21,397 bases of DNA, taken from the NCBI GenBank assembly GCA_022353185.1, contig JAKRWB010000282.1, forward strand, positions 1 through 21,397, written 5' to 3'. This DNA comes from ANME-2 cluster archaeon (lineage in GTDB: Archaea > Halobacteriota > Methanosarcinia > Methanosarcinales > Methanocomedenaceae). Within the stretch, counting starts at the first letter, position 1, and each line of letters starts with the position of its first letter. The position numbers were made by a program, and so were the translations under genes. Shown here piece after piece: positions 14,445 through 21,381 of this stretch. Under the pieces are notes generated by a model. The model was not told the DNA's origin, ran no database searches, and worked only from the letters and a program-made list of their open reading frames with translations.

Positions 14445-15479
14445 ATGAAAATTCGGAGGACTATTTCCATAGATAAGAATGATCTTGCGACTCTAAAACC
14501 GATTCTTGACTCCAATGGCAATAACCTTAGTCTCGCCATCAGGCAACTAATTGATAATTACCGGCAAGAGGACAATTTAAAAAAGATAACCAGTGACCAA
14601 CAACGAGTGATCATGTTGAGAAATAATATTATCGAGAACAAGGTTGCAAGTCTTATCCCGATCCCACTGGTTAAATGGCTGGTTAAAAGAAGCCTGGGGG
14701 TACCTCCTCTGGGTACTTTCAGGGGCATACTGGAAAAATATCCAAGACTGTTGGGAATAAGCGGATTAACTATTGAAGAATATGTCAAATCTATCAATAC
14801 CCATGGAGATATATTTGGATACCAGATCACACAGCAAACGGAGATAAGTCCAGATCATAAGAGTATCCGCATTTCATTCGAGACAGAAGACCCTGAACAC
14901 TTGAAAGGGACAGTCATTAGCTATTCATGCTTGCTGGCTCATCACCCTCTTAATTTGAAGACAAAAAAGGTTATGGAATCCCCCAGTCTCATCATAATTG
15001 ACTACGAACAATGCAACAGCGAAGAAGAGGCCTACAGTTCAGTCATGGATCATTTTGGATACAACCAGTTGATGATGGATGAGATATTAAATAATATCAA
15101 ATTCTGGAGAAAAATCATCAATATCCTGAAAGCTGACAATTATCAAGATATTATTATCAGCAGGGACATCTTCCTTCAACTCTTTAAATCCCATGATTTT
15201 TCGGATGACCTTTGCAGCCTTATAACCATGATATATAGCGTGTCAGTAGAGGATGCAGAATGCTATGATATCACCAAATACATCTCGGAGATCTGTGAAA
15301 CGAACGGGCTAATTATCAGAATCGAACACAACGATAATGAAATAAAGATATATCATAGATTCAATGAGATGGAAATTATCAATCTGGTCAATGACACTAT
15401 AATCAGGACCCTGGAAATTTCGGGCCACCACTTCATGATTAAAAAAAGTGGAAAGGTTACCATGTTAAGCCGTGTGTGA
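14445..15479 (+). CDS. Ribbon-helix-helix DNA-binding protein with unknown C-terminal domain
   Basis: The 344-residue protein starts with MKIRRTISIDKNDLATL followed by a short helix pair (GNNLSLAIRQLIDNYRQ), the beta-helix-helix layout of MetJ/Arc-type DNA-binding domains, within residues 1-45. The remaining 300 residues are mixed alpha/beta with no motif that I recognise; a central part (SIRISFETEDPEHLKGTVIS) and the end (HHFMIKKSGKVTMLSRV) look like a ligand- or partner-sensing region. GGGGGA at 14433-14438 gives a good ribosome-binding site 6 bases before ATG. It is not co-transcribed with a toxin-sized gene, so a simple antitoxin role is unlikely. A transcription regulator is the best inference. 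Confidence 0.65.
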   Translation: MKIRRTISIDKNDLATLKPILDSNGNNLSLAIRQLIDNYRQEDNLKKITSDQQRVIMLRNNIIENKVASLIPIPLVKWLVKRSLGVPPLGTFRGILEKYPRLLGISGLTIEEYVKSINTHGDIFGYQITQQTEISPDHKSIRISFETEDPEHLKGTVISYSCLLAHHPLNLKTKKVMESPSLIIIDYEQCNSEEEAYSSVMDHFGYNQLMMDEILNNIKFWRKIINILKADNYQDIIISRDIFLQLFKSHDFSDDLCSLITMIYSVSVEDAECYDITKYISEICETNGLIIRIEHNDNEIKIYHRFNEMEIINLVNDTIIRTLEISGHHFMIKKSGKVTMLSRV

Positions 15480-15585
15480 AAATATATGTCAAATAGGAAT
15501 TGGGAAAAAAGGGCATATAGAGGAATTACAATCATCATCTTTGTGGTATGTTGGGAATAATGTGAGATTATTTATCTAAAATAGC

Positions 15586-15628
15586 AACAAACTCGTACGA
15601 AATGGACTAACTCTTTGAAGAGTTTGTT
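15586..15628 (+). repeat. Nested, mutually exclusive inverted repeats
   Basis: AACAAACTC (15586-15594) is an exact inverse of GAGTTTGTT (15620-15628). Inside, AACTCTT-TG-AAGAGTT (15609-15624) is itself a perfect hairpin that uses part of the same right arm, so the two stems cannot both form. Confidence 0.5.
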
Positions 15629-15802
15629 ATGAGTACGCATAAGTTCGCTGTTAAATATAATTAAAATCCAATATTTCAATAGTCTGCGACAGCATAACCT
15701 TAATACACACAGACGATGCAACCAAAAATCCGTGCCAGTCCGTGTGAATCTAGTTCTGAAAAATAACTATAAAATGGTATAGTGCCTGTTGGGGGGTAAG
15801 AG

Positions 15803-15813
15803 ATAATATATAA
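15803..15813 (+). promoter_or_regulatory. TATA box of the dehydratase-like operon, probably leaderless
   Basis: ATAATATATAA centred near 15808 is about 24 bases from ATG 15832, the usual archaeal TATA-to-start-site distance. No Shine-Dalgarno precedes the ATG (CATTGTCAGCCA), which fits a leaderless mRNA. Confidence 0.55.
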
Positions 15814-15831
15814 CAAACCCATTGTCAGCCA

Positions 15832-16773
15832 ATGAAAGATACGGTAGGGATAACAGCCCTGGTTCCCCCTGAACTCATTTATGCATGCGGCAAGCAGCCC
15901 CTTGATGTAAACAACGTGGTGCCGGAATCATCTTTAAGTCCTGGCAGTAAACTGTGCGCCTGGACCGCCATCTGGAGGGACATGATACTGAACGGTGGAC
16001 TCGATATTGATTCGCTGGTTGTGGTTGCCGGAGGCGATTGCCATAATGCGCTGGTGGACGGGCAAAAAGCGGAACTAAGCGGCATGCCCACACATTATTT
16101 TTTCTATCCCTTTGACAGGGATACAGATTACCTGAGGTCACAGCTTGAGAAATTGACCCAGTTTCTTGGTGGCATAAAAGACGAGAGGATGTTTTCCCTC
16201 ATAAGCGACCTGAAGTCGAAGGGCAGGGCACTGGACGAACTAAGAGTGAACGACCGTGCCCAGGCCAGCGATGTGTTCTCTGTCCTGATATCGTTCAGTG
16301 ACCTGACAGGAGACCCGGATGCATTTGAAAAGATGCTGAACAGTGTACCAGAAACTGATGTGGAATATTCCAGCCGGGTTGCACTCATTGGCGTACCACC
16401 AATATATCCTGACTTCCATGAAACAGCTGAGAGTTTCGGGCTGCACGTAGTGTACGATGAACTGCCGTACGAATTCTTGCGCCTCGGCGGGTCTGACCTG
16501 GACTCCCTGGCCCGCAGTTATAGGGACTATTCCTTCGCAGGCCCTATTAAGAACAGGGTAGAGCTCATAAAGGATGAACTGCAGCGGCGCCGGGTAGATG
16601 GGGTAATACACTATACCCAGTTTGCCTGCCACCACACCCTGGAAGACGAGATTTATAGGAAGTATCTTGACTATCCTATACTCACCGTGCAGGGTGATCT
16701 GCCCAGGCCGTCGCCGGAACAACTCAAGCTCAGGCTGGAGGCTTTTGCTGAGATGCTGGAAGTGATGCCGTGA
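15832..16773 (+). CDS. Double-cubane cluster protein / 2-hydroxyacyl-CoA dehydratase D-like
   Basis: The 313-residue protein belongs to the HgdB/BadD/FldC superfamily. Features are the start VPPELIYACGKQPLDVNN (11-28), then KLCAWT (Cys42), GGDCHNALVDG (Cys70), a second Rossmann-like domain from about 182 (RVALIGVPPIYPDFHE), and FACHHTLEDE (Cys266). Cys42, Cys70 and Cys266 match the three ligands each subunit gives to the cluster. A single short subunit with LCAW and GDC-N motifs, rather than an alpha/beta dehydratase pair, resembles double-cubane cluster proteins, homodimers that reduce small substrates at low potential with ATP-driven electron delivery. Overlap with the activator gene (GTGA at 16770) confirms a working pair. 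The natural substrate is unknown; no CoA-transferase or fermentation gene lies nearby. Confidence 0.8.
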   Translation: MKDTVGITALVPPELIYACGKQPLDVNNVVPESSLSPGSKLCAWTAIWRDMILNGGLDIDSLVVVAGGDCHNALVDGQKAELSGMPTHYFFYPFDRDTDYLRSQLEKLTQFLGGIKDERMFSLISDLKSKGRALDELRVNDRAQASDVFSVLISFSDLTGDPDAFEKMLNSVPETDVEYSSRVALIGVPPIYPDFHETAESFGLHVVYDELPYEFLRLGGSDLDSLARSYRDYSFAGPIKNRVELIKDELQRRRVDGVIHYTQFACHHTLEDEIYRKYLDYPILTVQGDLPRPSPEQLKLRLEAFAEMLEVMP

Positions 16774-17483
16774 ATATCGGGCTTGATGTGGGCAGTACCA
16801 CTGCTAAGGTAGTGCATATGGAGGATGGTGATGTTATCTTTTCAAAAGTAGTGCCTAGCCACCGCTGGATAGAACTTATAGATGACGTACTTGATGACGA
16901 AAACATTGTATCCACTGGTTATTTCAGGAAAAAAGTGCCCCACTTTGCTGCAATAACCGAGATTACAACAGCATCACTGGGTGCCAGGTACCATGACCCG
17001 GATGCCCAGGTTATTGTTGACATCGGCGGGCAGGATACAAAAGTTATCGACCTGCGCAACAATACCTTTGTCATAAATGACAAGTGCAGTGCGGGTACCG
17101 GTGCCTTTTTGGAACTGGCAGCACACTATTTTGACATACCTGTCGGGTCCCTTGGTGAACTGCACGGCAGGGCAACAAAAGGAGCTCAGATAAACAATAC
17201 CTGTGGTGTGTTCGCCATTTCTGAGATGATATCCCAGCTGGTTGGTGGGTTCAGTATGGAAGAAGTGATATATGGATTGCATCAGGCCTTCGCCCTGCGG
17301 ATCGCACAGATGGTTCCGCCTGCCGATACTGTGATGCTTATCGGTGGTACGGTGCAAAATACGGGCATCGTTGATGCAGTAAACAACGTACTGGATTCAA
17401 AAATAGAAGTACCGGGCGCACCCCAGTTGGTCAATGCCCTGGGTGCGGCCCTGTACAGGGAAAGATTGAATGATGGCAGATAA
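16770..17483 (+). CDS. ATP-dependent activator (HgdC/BadF/BcrA family)
   Basis: The 237-residue ASKHA-fold ATPase has the phosphate-1 loop IGLDVGSTTAKVV (3-15), DIGGQDTKVI (84-93), the iron-sulfur motifs NDKCSAGTGAFLE (Cys106) and NTCGVFAISE (Cys145), and adenosine-site IGGTVQN (191-197). The two cysteines, one per subunit pair, bridge a single [4Fe-4S] cluster between monomers in known activators. ATP hydrolysis drives electron transfer to the dehydratase-like partner encoded upstream. It starts at GTG 16770, overlapping the preceding TGA by 4 bases. It is slightly shorter than the usual 255-270 residues but keeps all motifs. Its 3' end is only 2 bases from the converging small gene, with no terminator space between. 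Confidence 0.9.
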   Translation: MNIGLDVGSTTAKVVHMEDGDVIFSKVVPSHRWIELIDDVLDDENIVSTGYFRKKVPHFAAITEITTASLGARYHDPDAQVIVDIGGQDTKVIDLRNNTFVINDKCSAGTGAFLELAAHYFDIPVGSLGELHGRATKGAQINNTCGVFAISEMISQLVGGFSMEEVIYGLHQAFALRIAQMVPPADTVMLIGGTVQNTGIVDAVNNVLDSKIEVPGAPQLVNALGAALYRERLNDGR

Positions 17484-17485
17484 GT

Positions 17486-17839
17486 TTAAGCATCTACCCA
17501 CGGACTTTTGAATCCCCCATTACTAATCTCGCGCATCCGCTTGACCATGTAATCATGGGCTTCGTTTACTGTTTCCAGGTCGCCGCGCAGGACCAGTATT
17601 TCGCGGGCGTCAACTTCTATTATTTGGACATTGGCCAGTCTGGTTACCGGTTCCAAATCAAATTCTTCCACCATTTCCACAATTAGTGATTCTGGCACAC
17701 CAGGTGGTATCATCAGGTCATACAAACCTTCAAGCTCGTTAACTTCCTGGGTACCTTTTAAATCTTCTTCTTCTTCAGTAAATTCGTCACCAATGTATAC
17801 GTTCTTTTTATCCTTTTTTTTAATTGCTGATTCTGTCAA
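17486..17839 (-). CDS. Small acidic conserved-looking protein of unknown function
   Basis: The 117-residue protein has a lysine-rich start (IKKKDKKN), a very acidic run (DEFTEEEEDLKG, 18-29), then a compact alpha/beta domain (LANVQIIEVDAREILVLRGDLETVNEAHDYMVKRMREI) whose beta-strand/helix order resembles a small ferredoxin-like or KH-sized fold. No catalytic motif is seen. The start is TTG 17839, with GGTGA 4 bases upstream. It follows the flavin-binding gene by about 38 bases on the same strand, probably in one operon. The regular charge pattern and good ribosome-binding site support a real gene; I do not recognise the family. Confidence 0.65.
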   Translation of the reverse strand: MTESAIKKKDKKNVYIGDEFTEEEEDLKGTQEVNELEGLYDLMIPPGVPESLIVEMVEEFDLEPVTRLANVQIIEVDAREILVLRGDLETVNEAHDYMVKRMREISNGGFKSPWVDA

Positions 17840-17877
17840 TTGATCACCTAAATATTTTAATCGATAATTCTAACAAA

Positions 17878-18276
17878 CTATGCTATTTTTTCACCGGCAC
17901 TTGGTCCGTATATGGCGTCATAGACTTCTTCCACATGGAATATCACTACAGCCTTTCCGGGTAGTTTTTTAGATTCAGCCAAATTCTTTGCTTCATCATA
18001 ACGTTCGCCTTTTTCAAGATAATCAACTGAACCTTTGACCTGATATGATAGTTTGGATTCAGCATCATAAGCTACAAGTGACAGTTTCGGATTGGCTTTA
18101 AGGTTATCTGCGGTTTTTTTGAAGAAATTGTCAACTATCATTATAGTCTCATCATCAATGAATTTCCACATTCCAACAAAAATCACATTTGGTTTGCCGT
18201 TACTATCTGCCGTAGCAATAGGCAGAGGCTTCTGTTTTTGTATTACTTCCTTAACTTCAGAGGATAATTTGACCAT
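17878..18276 (-). CDS. Pyridoxamine 5'-phosphate oxidase-like FMN-binding protein
   Basis: About 132 residues forming the split-barrel flavin-binding fold: KPLPIATADSNGKPNVIFVGMWKFIDDETIMIVDNFF followed by KTADNLKANPKLSLVAYDAE and a VKGSVDYLEKG strand. Small stand-alone members of this family act as FMN or F420-binding oxidoreductases or flavin stores; true pyridoxine synthesis is unlikely at this size. An upstream in-frame ATG at 18288 exists, but GGTGA 5 bases before ATG 18276 favours the latter. It is first in a likely two-gene operon with the acidic protein. Confidence 0.8.
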   Translation of the reverse strand: MVKLSSEVKEVIQKQKPLPIATADSNGKPNVIFVGMWKFIDDETIMIVDNFFKKTADNLKANPKLSLVAYDAESKLSYQVKGSVDYLEKGERYDEAKNLAESKKLPGKAVVIFHVEEVYDAIYGPSAGEKIA

Positions 18277-18377
18277 ATTGTTCACCATTGATTGTTGTAG
18301 TTATCGAGGTTCATAAATGTTTGGATGTATTACTGGAACAAATGCTATGGCTGATACAGACAGGTAAAATATATTTT

Positions 18378-18737
18378 TTAGGAATTGGTCTGGATAATCT
18401 TATACCACTGATATGCCATTACTACAAGAATTAATATTACGAAAAATCCCAAAAAATCAAATAACAATTCAATGACTCCATGTTCTACATATCCGTTGGA
18501 ATTAAGTTCAATATATCTGTAGACCCTCCTGGACATGATTATCCCACCAACTAACACTAAGTAAATCCAATTTTTTTCCAGGAATTTTTTATCAAGGAAT
18601 GCCCTGGCTTTTATTACGTCCAGACTCTTTTCTTTCCAAACAAGCCAATTTTTGATTACTAAAAATAATCCTAATAACCCAAGAATAATTGATGCAACAT
18701 TAAAAGCCAGCGAAAGTAAATGATAAGTTTCCAACAA
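18378..18737 (-). CDS. Small membrane protein with three helices
   Basis: The 119-residue protein has hydrophobic segments at about 7-29, 56-68 and 89-110 with basic loops (KEKSLDVIKARAFLDKKFLEK). No motif of known function is seen. The start is TTG 18737, preceded by GTGGTG at 18741-18746, and a TATA box at 18769-18778 lies about 35 bases upstream, which together support expression. It is transcribed alone. The family is not recognised. Confidence 0.6.
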   Translation of the reverse strand: MLETYHLLSLAFNVASIILGLLGLFLVIKNWLVWKEKSLDVIKARAFLDKKFLEKNWIYLVLVGGIIMSRRVYRYIELNSNGYVEHGVIELLFDFLGFFVILILVVMAYQWYKIIQTNS

Positions 18738-18768
18738 TTAACACCACTTTTATGTTTTGAACGTTAAC

Positions 18769-18778
18769 CTATATAAAG
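18769..18778 (-). promoter_or_regulatory. TATA box for the small membrane protein gene
   Basis: Minus-strand CTTTATATAG, identical to the box at 11043-11052, placed so that initiation falls near 18748 with an 11-base leader containing GTGGTG. Confidence 0.6.
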
Positions 18779-18785
18779 ATTATAC

Positions 18786-18824
18786 ATTTATTATTATATG
18801 GTGATTATATATTTATTATTATAT
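18786..18824. repeat. Short AT-rich direct repeat
   Basis: ATTTATTATTATAT occurs at 18786-18799 and again at 18811-18824, period 25 bases, in the spacer between the membrane-protein promoter and the tRNA-Thr 3' end. Confidence 0.4.
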
Positions 18825-18898
18825 AAATCTTGTCTCACTTTGCCAGCAATATTATAGAGATTGGTACATAAATGGAATATTATAATAAAATTAAATGG

Positions 18899-19002
18899 AG
18901 CCTCGGGGGGGATTTGAACCCCCGACCTCGTCCTGTTTGGAGTCCTGCGAAATTATCGCAGTCCATTACCAAGGACGCGCTACACCCCTAAGCCACCGAG
19001 GC
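18899..19002 (-). tRNA. tRNA-Thr(GGT) with a 32-base intron
   Basis: The acceptor stem GCCTCGG/CCGAGGC, T arm GGGGG-TTCAAAT-CCCCC and anticodon stem CGTCC/GGACG all pair. The spliced anticodon loop is TTGGTAA, anticodon GGT. The intron (18935-18966) sits at the canonical 37/38 position in a bulge-helix-bulge: central helix TTGG/CCAA with 3-base bulges TAA and ACA, and an inner hairpin TGCGA/TCGCA. Discriminator U is normal for archaeal threonine tRNA. The CCA end is encoded (to 18896). It lies 28 bases downstream of tRNA-Arg and is probably co-transcribed with it. Confidence 0.9.
18935..18966 (-). other. Bulge-helix-bulge intron of tRNA-Thr
   Basis: 32 bases removed between positions 37 and 38 if each 3-base bulge is cut after its second base. 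The intron hairpin has an A-G/G-A tandem below its 6-bp top stem. Confidence 0.8.
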
Positions 19003-19030
19003 ATTATGTTTCCTTTCATTAAACTTTTGG

Positions 19031-19105
19031 CGGGCCCGGAGGGATTCGAACCCTCGACATCCGGGTTAGAAGCCCGGCGCTATATCCTGGCTAAGCCACG
19101 AGCCC
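19031..19105 (-). tRNA. tRNA-Arg(TCT)
   Basis: A 75-base cloverleaf: acceptor GGGCTCG/CGGGCCC with one G-U, anticodon stem CCGGG/CCCGG around loop CTTCTAA (anticodon TCT), T arm GAGGG-TTCGAAT-CCCTC. The discriminator is G and CCA is encoded (19028-19030). No intron. Confidence 0.95.
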
Positions 19106-19202
19106 ACAGGCGTTTACCGATTTGGCCAATGGACTTTCAAATAGTATTCCAACCATAAAAACTCTTTGGTACAATTGCCATTTAGATGAGTTTTATCCCA
19201 TA

Positions 19203-19592
19203 TCATTTTGCTTCCAGATAAGTGACACTGTCAGCATCCACAAAAAAAGGACTACCCATAACAAAATCTCCAACCTTGCGTACTCTGGCAATTCCCTGCA
19301 TTTGTAGTTGAAGCCTTGCTGCAAACGTTTCGCACTCTTCAAACATCTCTTCCGACCTGCTGACAAGGCGATGCATTGAGACATGCCGTTCCTTAATCTT
19401 TGCCATCACGCCTATTGTCCCGGCTTTAATATCACTATAACTGGATTTGGTCAGGAAAATCAGGTCGCCCACTTCTGTATTATAAACTGATAAAAAGTTG
19501 TGAGGACTGTGTATCTCAATGGTACGTATGCGGTTCTCCTGAAGCTCTTTTAACACCTGCGAAGATATACCAGTAAGCGCTATATATTGCAT
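19203..19592 (-). CDS. DUF473-like conserved archaeal protein
   Basis: The 129-residue protein begins MQYIALTGISSQVLKELQENRIRTIEIHSPHNFL and continues through VGDLIFLTKSSYSDIKAGTIGVMAKI, matching from memory the DUF473 family restricted to methanogen-type Euryarchaeota; function is unknown. The latter half (SVYNTEVGDLIFLT, VGDFVMGSPFFV) has PUA/ASCH-like beta strands, suggesting nucleic-acid binding, though this is inference. GGGAGTG precedes ATG 19592 by 6 bases. It lies 23 bases downstream of the PAC2 gene and is likely in the same operon. Confidence 0.65.
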   Translation of the reverse strand: MQYIALTGISSQVLKELQENRIRTIEIHSPHNFLSVYNTEVGDLIFLTKSSYSDIKAGTIGVMAKIKERHVSMHRLVSRSEEMFEECETFAARLQLQMQGIARVRKVGDFVMGSPFFVDADSVTYLEAK

Positions 19593-19615
19593 TTACAACA
19601 CTCCCATGTTTTATT

Positions 19616-20368
19616 TTACCCGTACATTGGGAACTCACGTCTGGGTTGTACACCCTCTTCTGAAGTCCTAACCTGTTCAGAAAGTTTCTGCAGTTCAAGT
19701 TCAATCTGTTCTGCCTGTTCAAGCAGATTTTCAGTGTTTATGGAAAGATTATAGATAATATTTAAAATCTTTATAACCATTGCCGCAGCTCTGGGGTCGG
19801 GGTTTGGACTATTGGTCTCGCCCAACAGGCTTATAGCAGGAATGTTCCGCATATAACATTCTGTCATCACGCTGCCGGAAATACCGCTAATGGTACCCAC
19901 CTGGAATACCTCTACATGCTCCTTTATCTTATCAAGCATTTCTTCATTGGTTGCTGCTCCAAAAACCTTGTTTTCAGCAGACATGGTAGCTATCCCTGCA
20001 ATTGATACGATTTCTTTCACGTTCAGTGACTGAGCCCAGTCTATCAAAACCTTACTGACCTCGTATGAAATCGTCGGATGAATGGGAATATCTGAAATTA
20101 CGGTCAAAATATTATGTTCCACACTTTCATAAATGCGAACTGGCATATTGATAATACCATTGAACAGAACAGCAATTGGCGGGAAATATTTTGATTCAAT
20201 ACTTCCAATATATTCCATCTTAAGTTCATCTATCAGATGCTGGCTGGCAATATTCCCCACAAGCCCAATACCTGGAAAACCCTCAATAATTATTGGATTT
20301 TCAAGTGATACTGACTTTGTACTAATTGTGACATTTTCTCCATATTGAGATTTTTCATCCCCTGGCAT
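19616..20368 (-). CDS. PAC2 family protein (proteasome assembly chaperone-like)
   Basis: The 250-residue protein is a PAC2/COG2047 member: IIIEGFPGIGLVGNIASQHLI (26-46), YFPPIAVLFNG, VISDIPIH, GIATMSAENKVFGAATN (124-140), GSVMTECYMRNIPAISLLGET and NPDPRAAAMVIKILN. The C-terminus is a charged helix (LLEQAEQIELELQKLSEQV), probably coiled coil. Eukaryotic PAC2 chaperones assemble 20S proteasomes; archaeal homologues bind the proteasome through C-terminal hydrophobic-Tyr tails, and the chain here ends PMYG rather than with a strict HbYX. GGTGA stands 4 bases before ATG 20368. It leads the operon with the DUF473-like gene. Confidence 0.85.
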   Translation of the reverse strand: MPGDEKSQYGENVTISTKSVSLENPIIIEGFPGIGLVGNIASQHLIDELKMEYIGSIESKYFPPIAVLFNGIINMPVRIYESVEHNILTVISDIPIHPTISYEVSKVLIDWAQSLNVKEIVSIAGIATMSAENKVFGAATNEEMLDKIKEHVEVFQVGTISGISGSVMTECYMRNIPAISLLGETNSPNPDPRAAAMVIKILNIIYNLSINTENLLEQAEQIELELQKLSEQVRTSEEGVQPRREFPMYG

Positions 20369-20398
20369 AATTTCACCAAAATTGTTTTGTAACTCCTT

Positions 20399-20427
20399 GT
20401 AAATAAGTACATCGATATTGCATCGAT
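20399..20427 (-). promoter_or_regulatory. Promoter of the PAC2 operon with twin ATCGAT sites
   Basis: Minus-strand TATA-like CTTATTTACA (20408-20399) is immediately preceded by two ATCGAT palindromes at 20411-20416 and 20422-20427, 11 bases apart, about one helical turn. Initiation would be near 20378, giving a leader of about 10 bases with the GGTGA site. Confidence 0.4.
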
Positions 20428-20429
20428 GG

Positions 20430-20654
20430 TTAAAGGTTTTTCAGTCTGGATACAGCTTCCAGCAAAGTTTCATCGCTCTTGGAGAAAGTAAACCTGACAG
20501 TGCTTGCACCCATTTCAGGGTTTTTGTAGAAATTACTACCAGGCACAGCCGCCACACCTATTTCAGAGGCAAGGTAATGCGCGAAGGTAACATCATCTCC
20601 CAAGTCAAAAGCTGAAATATCAGCTAAGATGTGATATGCTCCCTCAGGGAGCAC
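20430..20654 (-). pseudogene. C-terminal remnant of a class I/II aminotransferase
   Basis: 74 residues beginning LPEGAYHILADIS and continuing GVAAVPGSNFYKNP, VRFTFSKSDETLLEAVSRL. This is the C-terminal substrate-binding part of PLP-dependent class I/II aminotransferases, which normally have about 380 residues. The lysine-bearing core is absent and a TAA lies directly before the first codon (GTG 20654), so the fragment is a leftover of a deleted gene. Its first codons overlap a perfect hairpin, TGCTCCC-TGA-GGGAGCA (20638-20654), which may mark the deletion join. Its stop lies just upstream of the PAC2 promoter. Confidence 0.75.
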
Positions 20655-20740
20655 TTAAAATTTTGTATACTCCTATTTTCTGATGCTGGTTTTTTGTAAA
20701 AATCTCTTTAATCGTATATACTTTTTGGTAGGATAATGTT

Positions 20741-21181
20741 TTATTGAATTTGCCCTGGTCGCCCTGGAGATATCTCCCTTGAGATTATGTCCAGTCTTGT
20801 GAGCATGAAGGTATCTCCTGCGCCCTCATCCATCTGCTTCACGGCAATCCTGCCGCCTATGGTCACTGCACCGCTGGCCATCACATCGCTCCAGCCCCTG
20901 AGCCGCATGGTGTTGGGAACTGCTATAGTTGTAGCTACCCCTCCCAGGGAACCGACAACATATTTGCCTGTGAGATTGCCCACCAGTGCTTTGCTTCTGG
21001 TCCTGTCCCTGTCGATGTATTCGGGGTTCGCTCTTAATTTGCGGACTGGCTTTGGGTATATGATATGATCTGCAGGGGTTTTTGTTTTCTTCGACGCTTG
21101 CATCAGGTTGTACTGTAAGAAAAAGCAGCCTTTTACCATCTCTCCCCGCTCTGGATGTCTCCAATCGCTTCCCATGTTCAT
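20741..21181 (-). CDS. Conserved-looking protein of unknown function
   Basis: The 146-residue protein has a basic middle region (KPVRKLRANPEYIDRDRTRSKALVGNLTGKYVVGSLGG, residues 44-81) and a glycine-rich beta C-terminal half (GWSDVMASGAVTIGGRIAVKQMDEGAGDTFMLTRLDII). I recognise no family. The start ATG at 21181 overlaps the TGA of the upstream frame (ATGA, 21178-21181), implying translational coupling. Internal ATG 21139 follows GGGGAGAG closely and could be a second start. No membrane segment or signal peptide is present. Confidence 0.55.
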   Translation of the reverse strand: MNMGSDWRHPERGEMVKGCFFLQYNLMQASKKTKTPADHIIYPKPVRKLRANPEYIDRDRTRSKALVGNLTGKYVVGSLGGVATTIAVPNTMRLRGWSDVMASGAVTIGGRIAVKQMDEGAGDTFMLTRLDIISREISPGRPGQIQ

Positions 21182-21381
21182 GCATCAAGTTTAATATTGT
21201 GCTTGGCAGCTAATTCTCTTAGTTCTTTTGCTGTTATTTCAAAATCTTCCTTACCAACTTGATCCCCCAACTAAAGTACGTGTACATATGAGGCAACAGC
21301 TTCATCAAGATAATAGACCTTATATTCCGCAGGTATATTTTGAAAACAAATCTTTATCTTAAATATTGAATAATTTCGCAT
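21178..21381 (-). CDS. 67-codon frame with an in-frame UAG, coupled to the next gene
   Basis: From ATG 21381 the frame reads MRNYSIFKIKICFQNIPAEY, then KVYYLDEAVASYVHVL, then TAG (21271-21273, codon 37), then continues in the same frame LGDQVGKEDFEITAKELREL AAKHNIKLDA to TGA 21178-21180. Both halves have protein-like composition, and the second forms a plausible helix. The TGA overlaps the next ATG by 4 bases, as in a coupled operon, so the second half appears to be, or to have been, translated. UAG could be read as pyrrolysine, as in Methanosarcinales, suppressed, or a recent nonsense mutation. The family is not recognised; no start signal is clear upstream because the window ends 16 bases away. 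Confidence 0.5.

Larger units (their letters stand above)
15480..15831. other. Intergenic region with hairpins and a repeat-like segment
   Basis: A 352-bp stretch without a gene. It holds nested inverted repeats at 15586-15628, a REP-like segment near 15728-15750 (AATCCGTGCCAGTCCGTGTG) of a kind often dispersed in genomes, and the TATA box of the next operon at 15803-15813. Confidence 0.55.

Noticed and set aside
16240..16722. 160-residue minus-strand frame within the dehydratase-like gene
   Set aside because: Antisense to a gene with conserved cysteine motifs; no recognisable motif or ribosome-binding site of its own.
18895..19158. 87-residue plus-strand frame containing GFEPPTSS and GFEPSTSG
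   Set aside because: It is the translation of the antisense of two tRNA genes; such peptides are a known annotation artefact.
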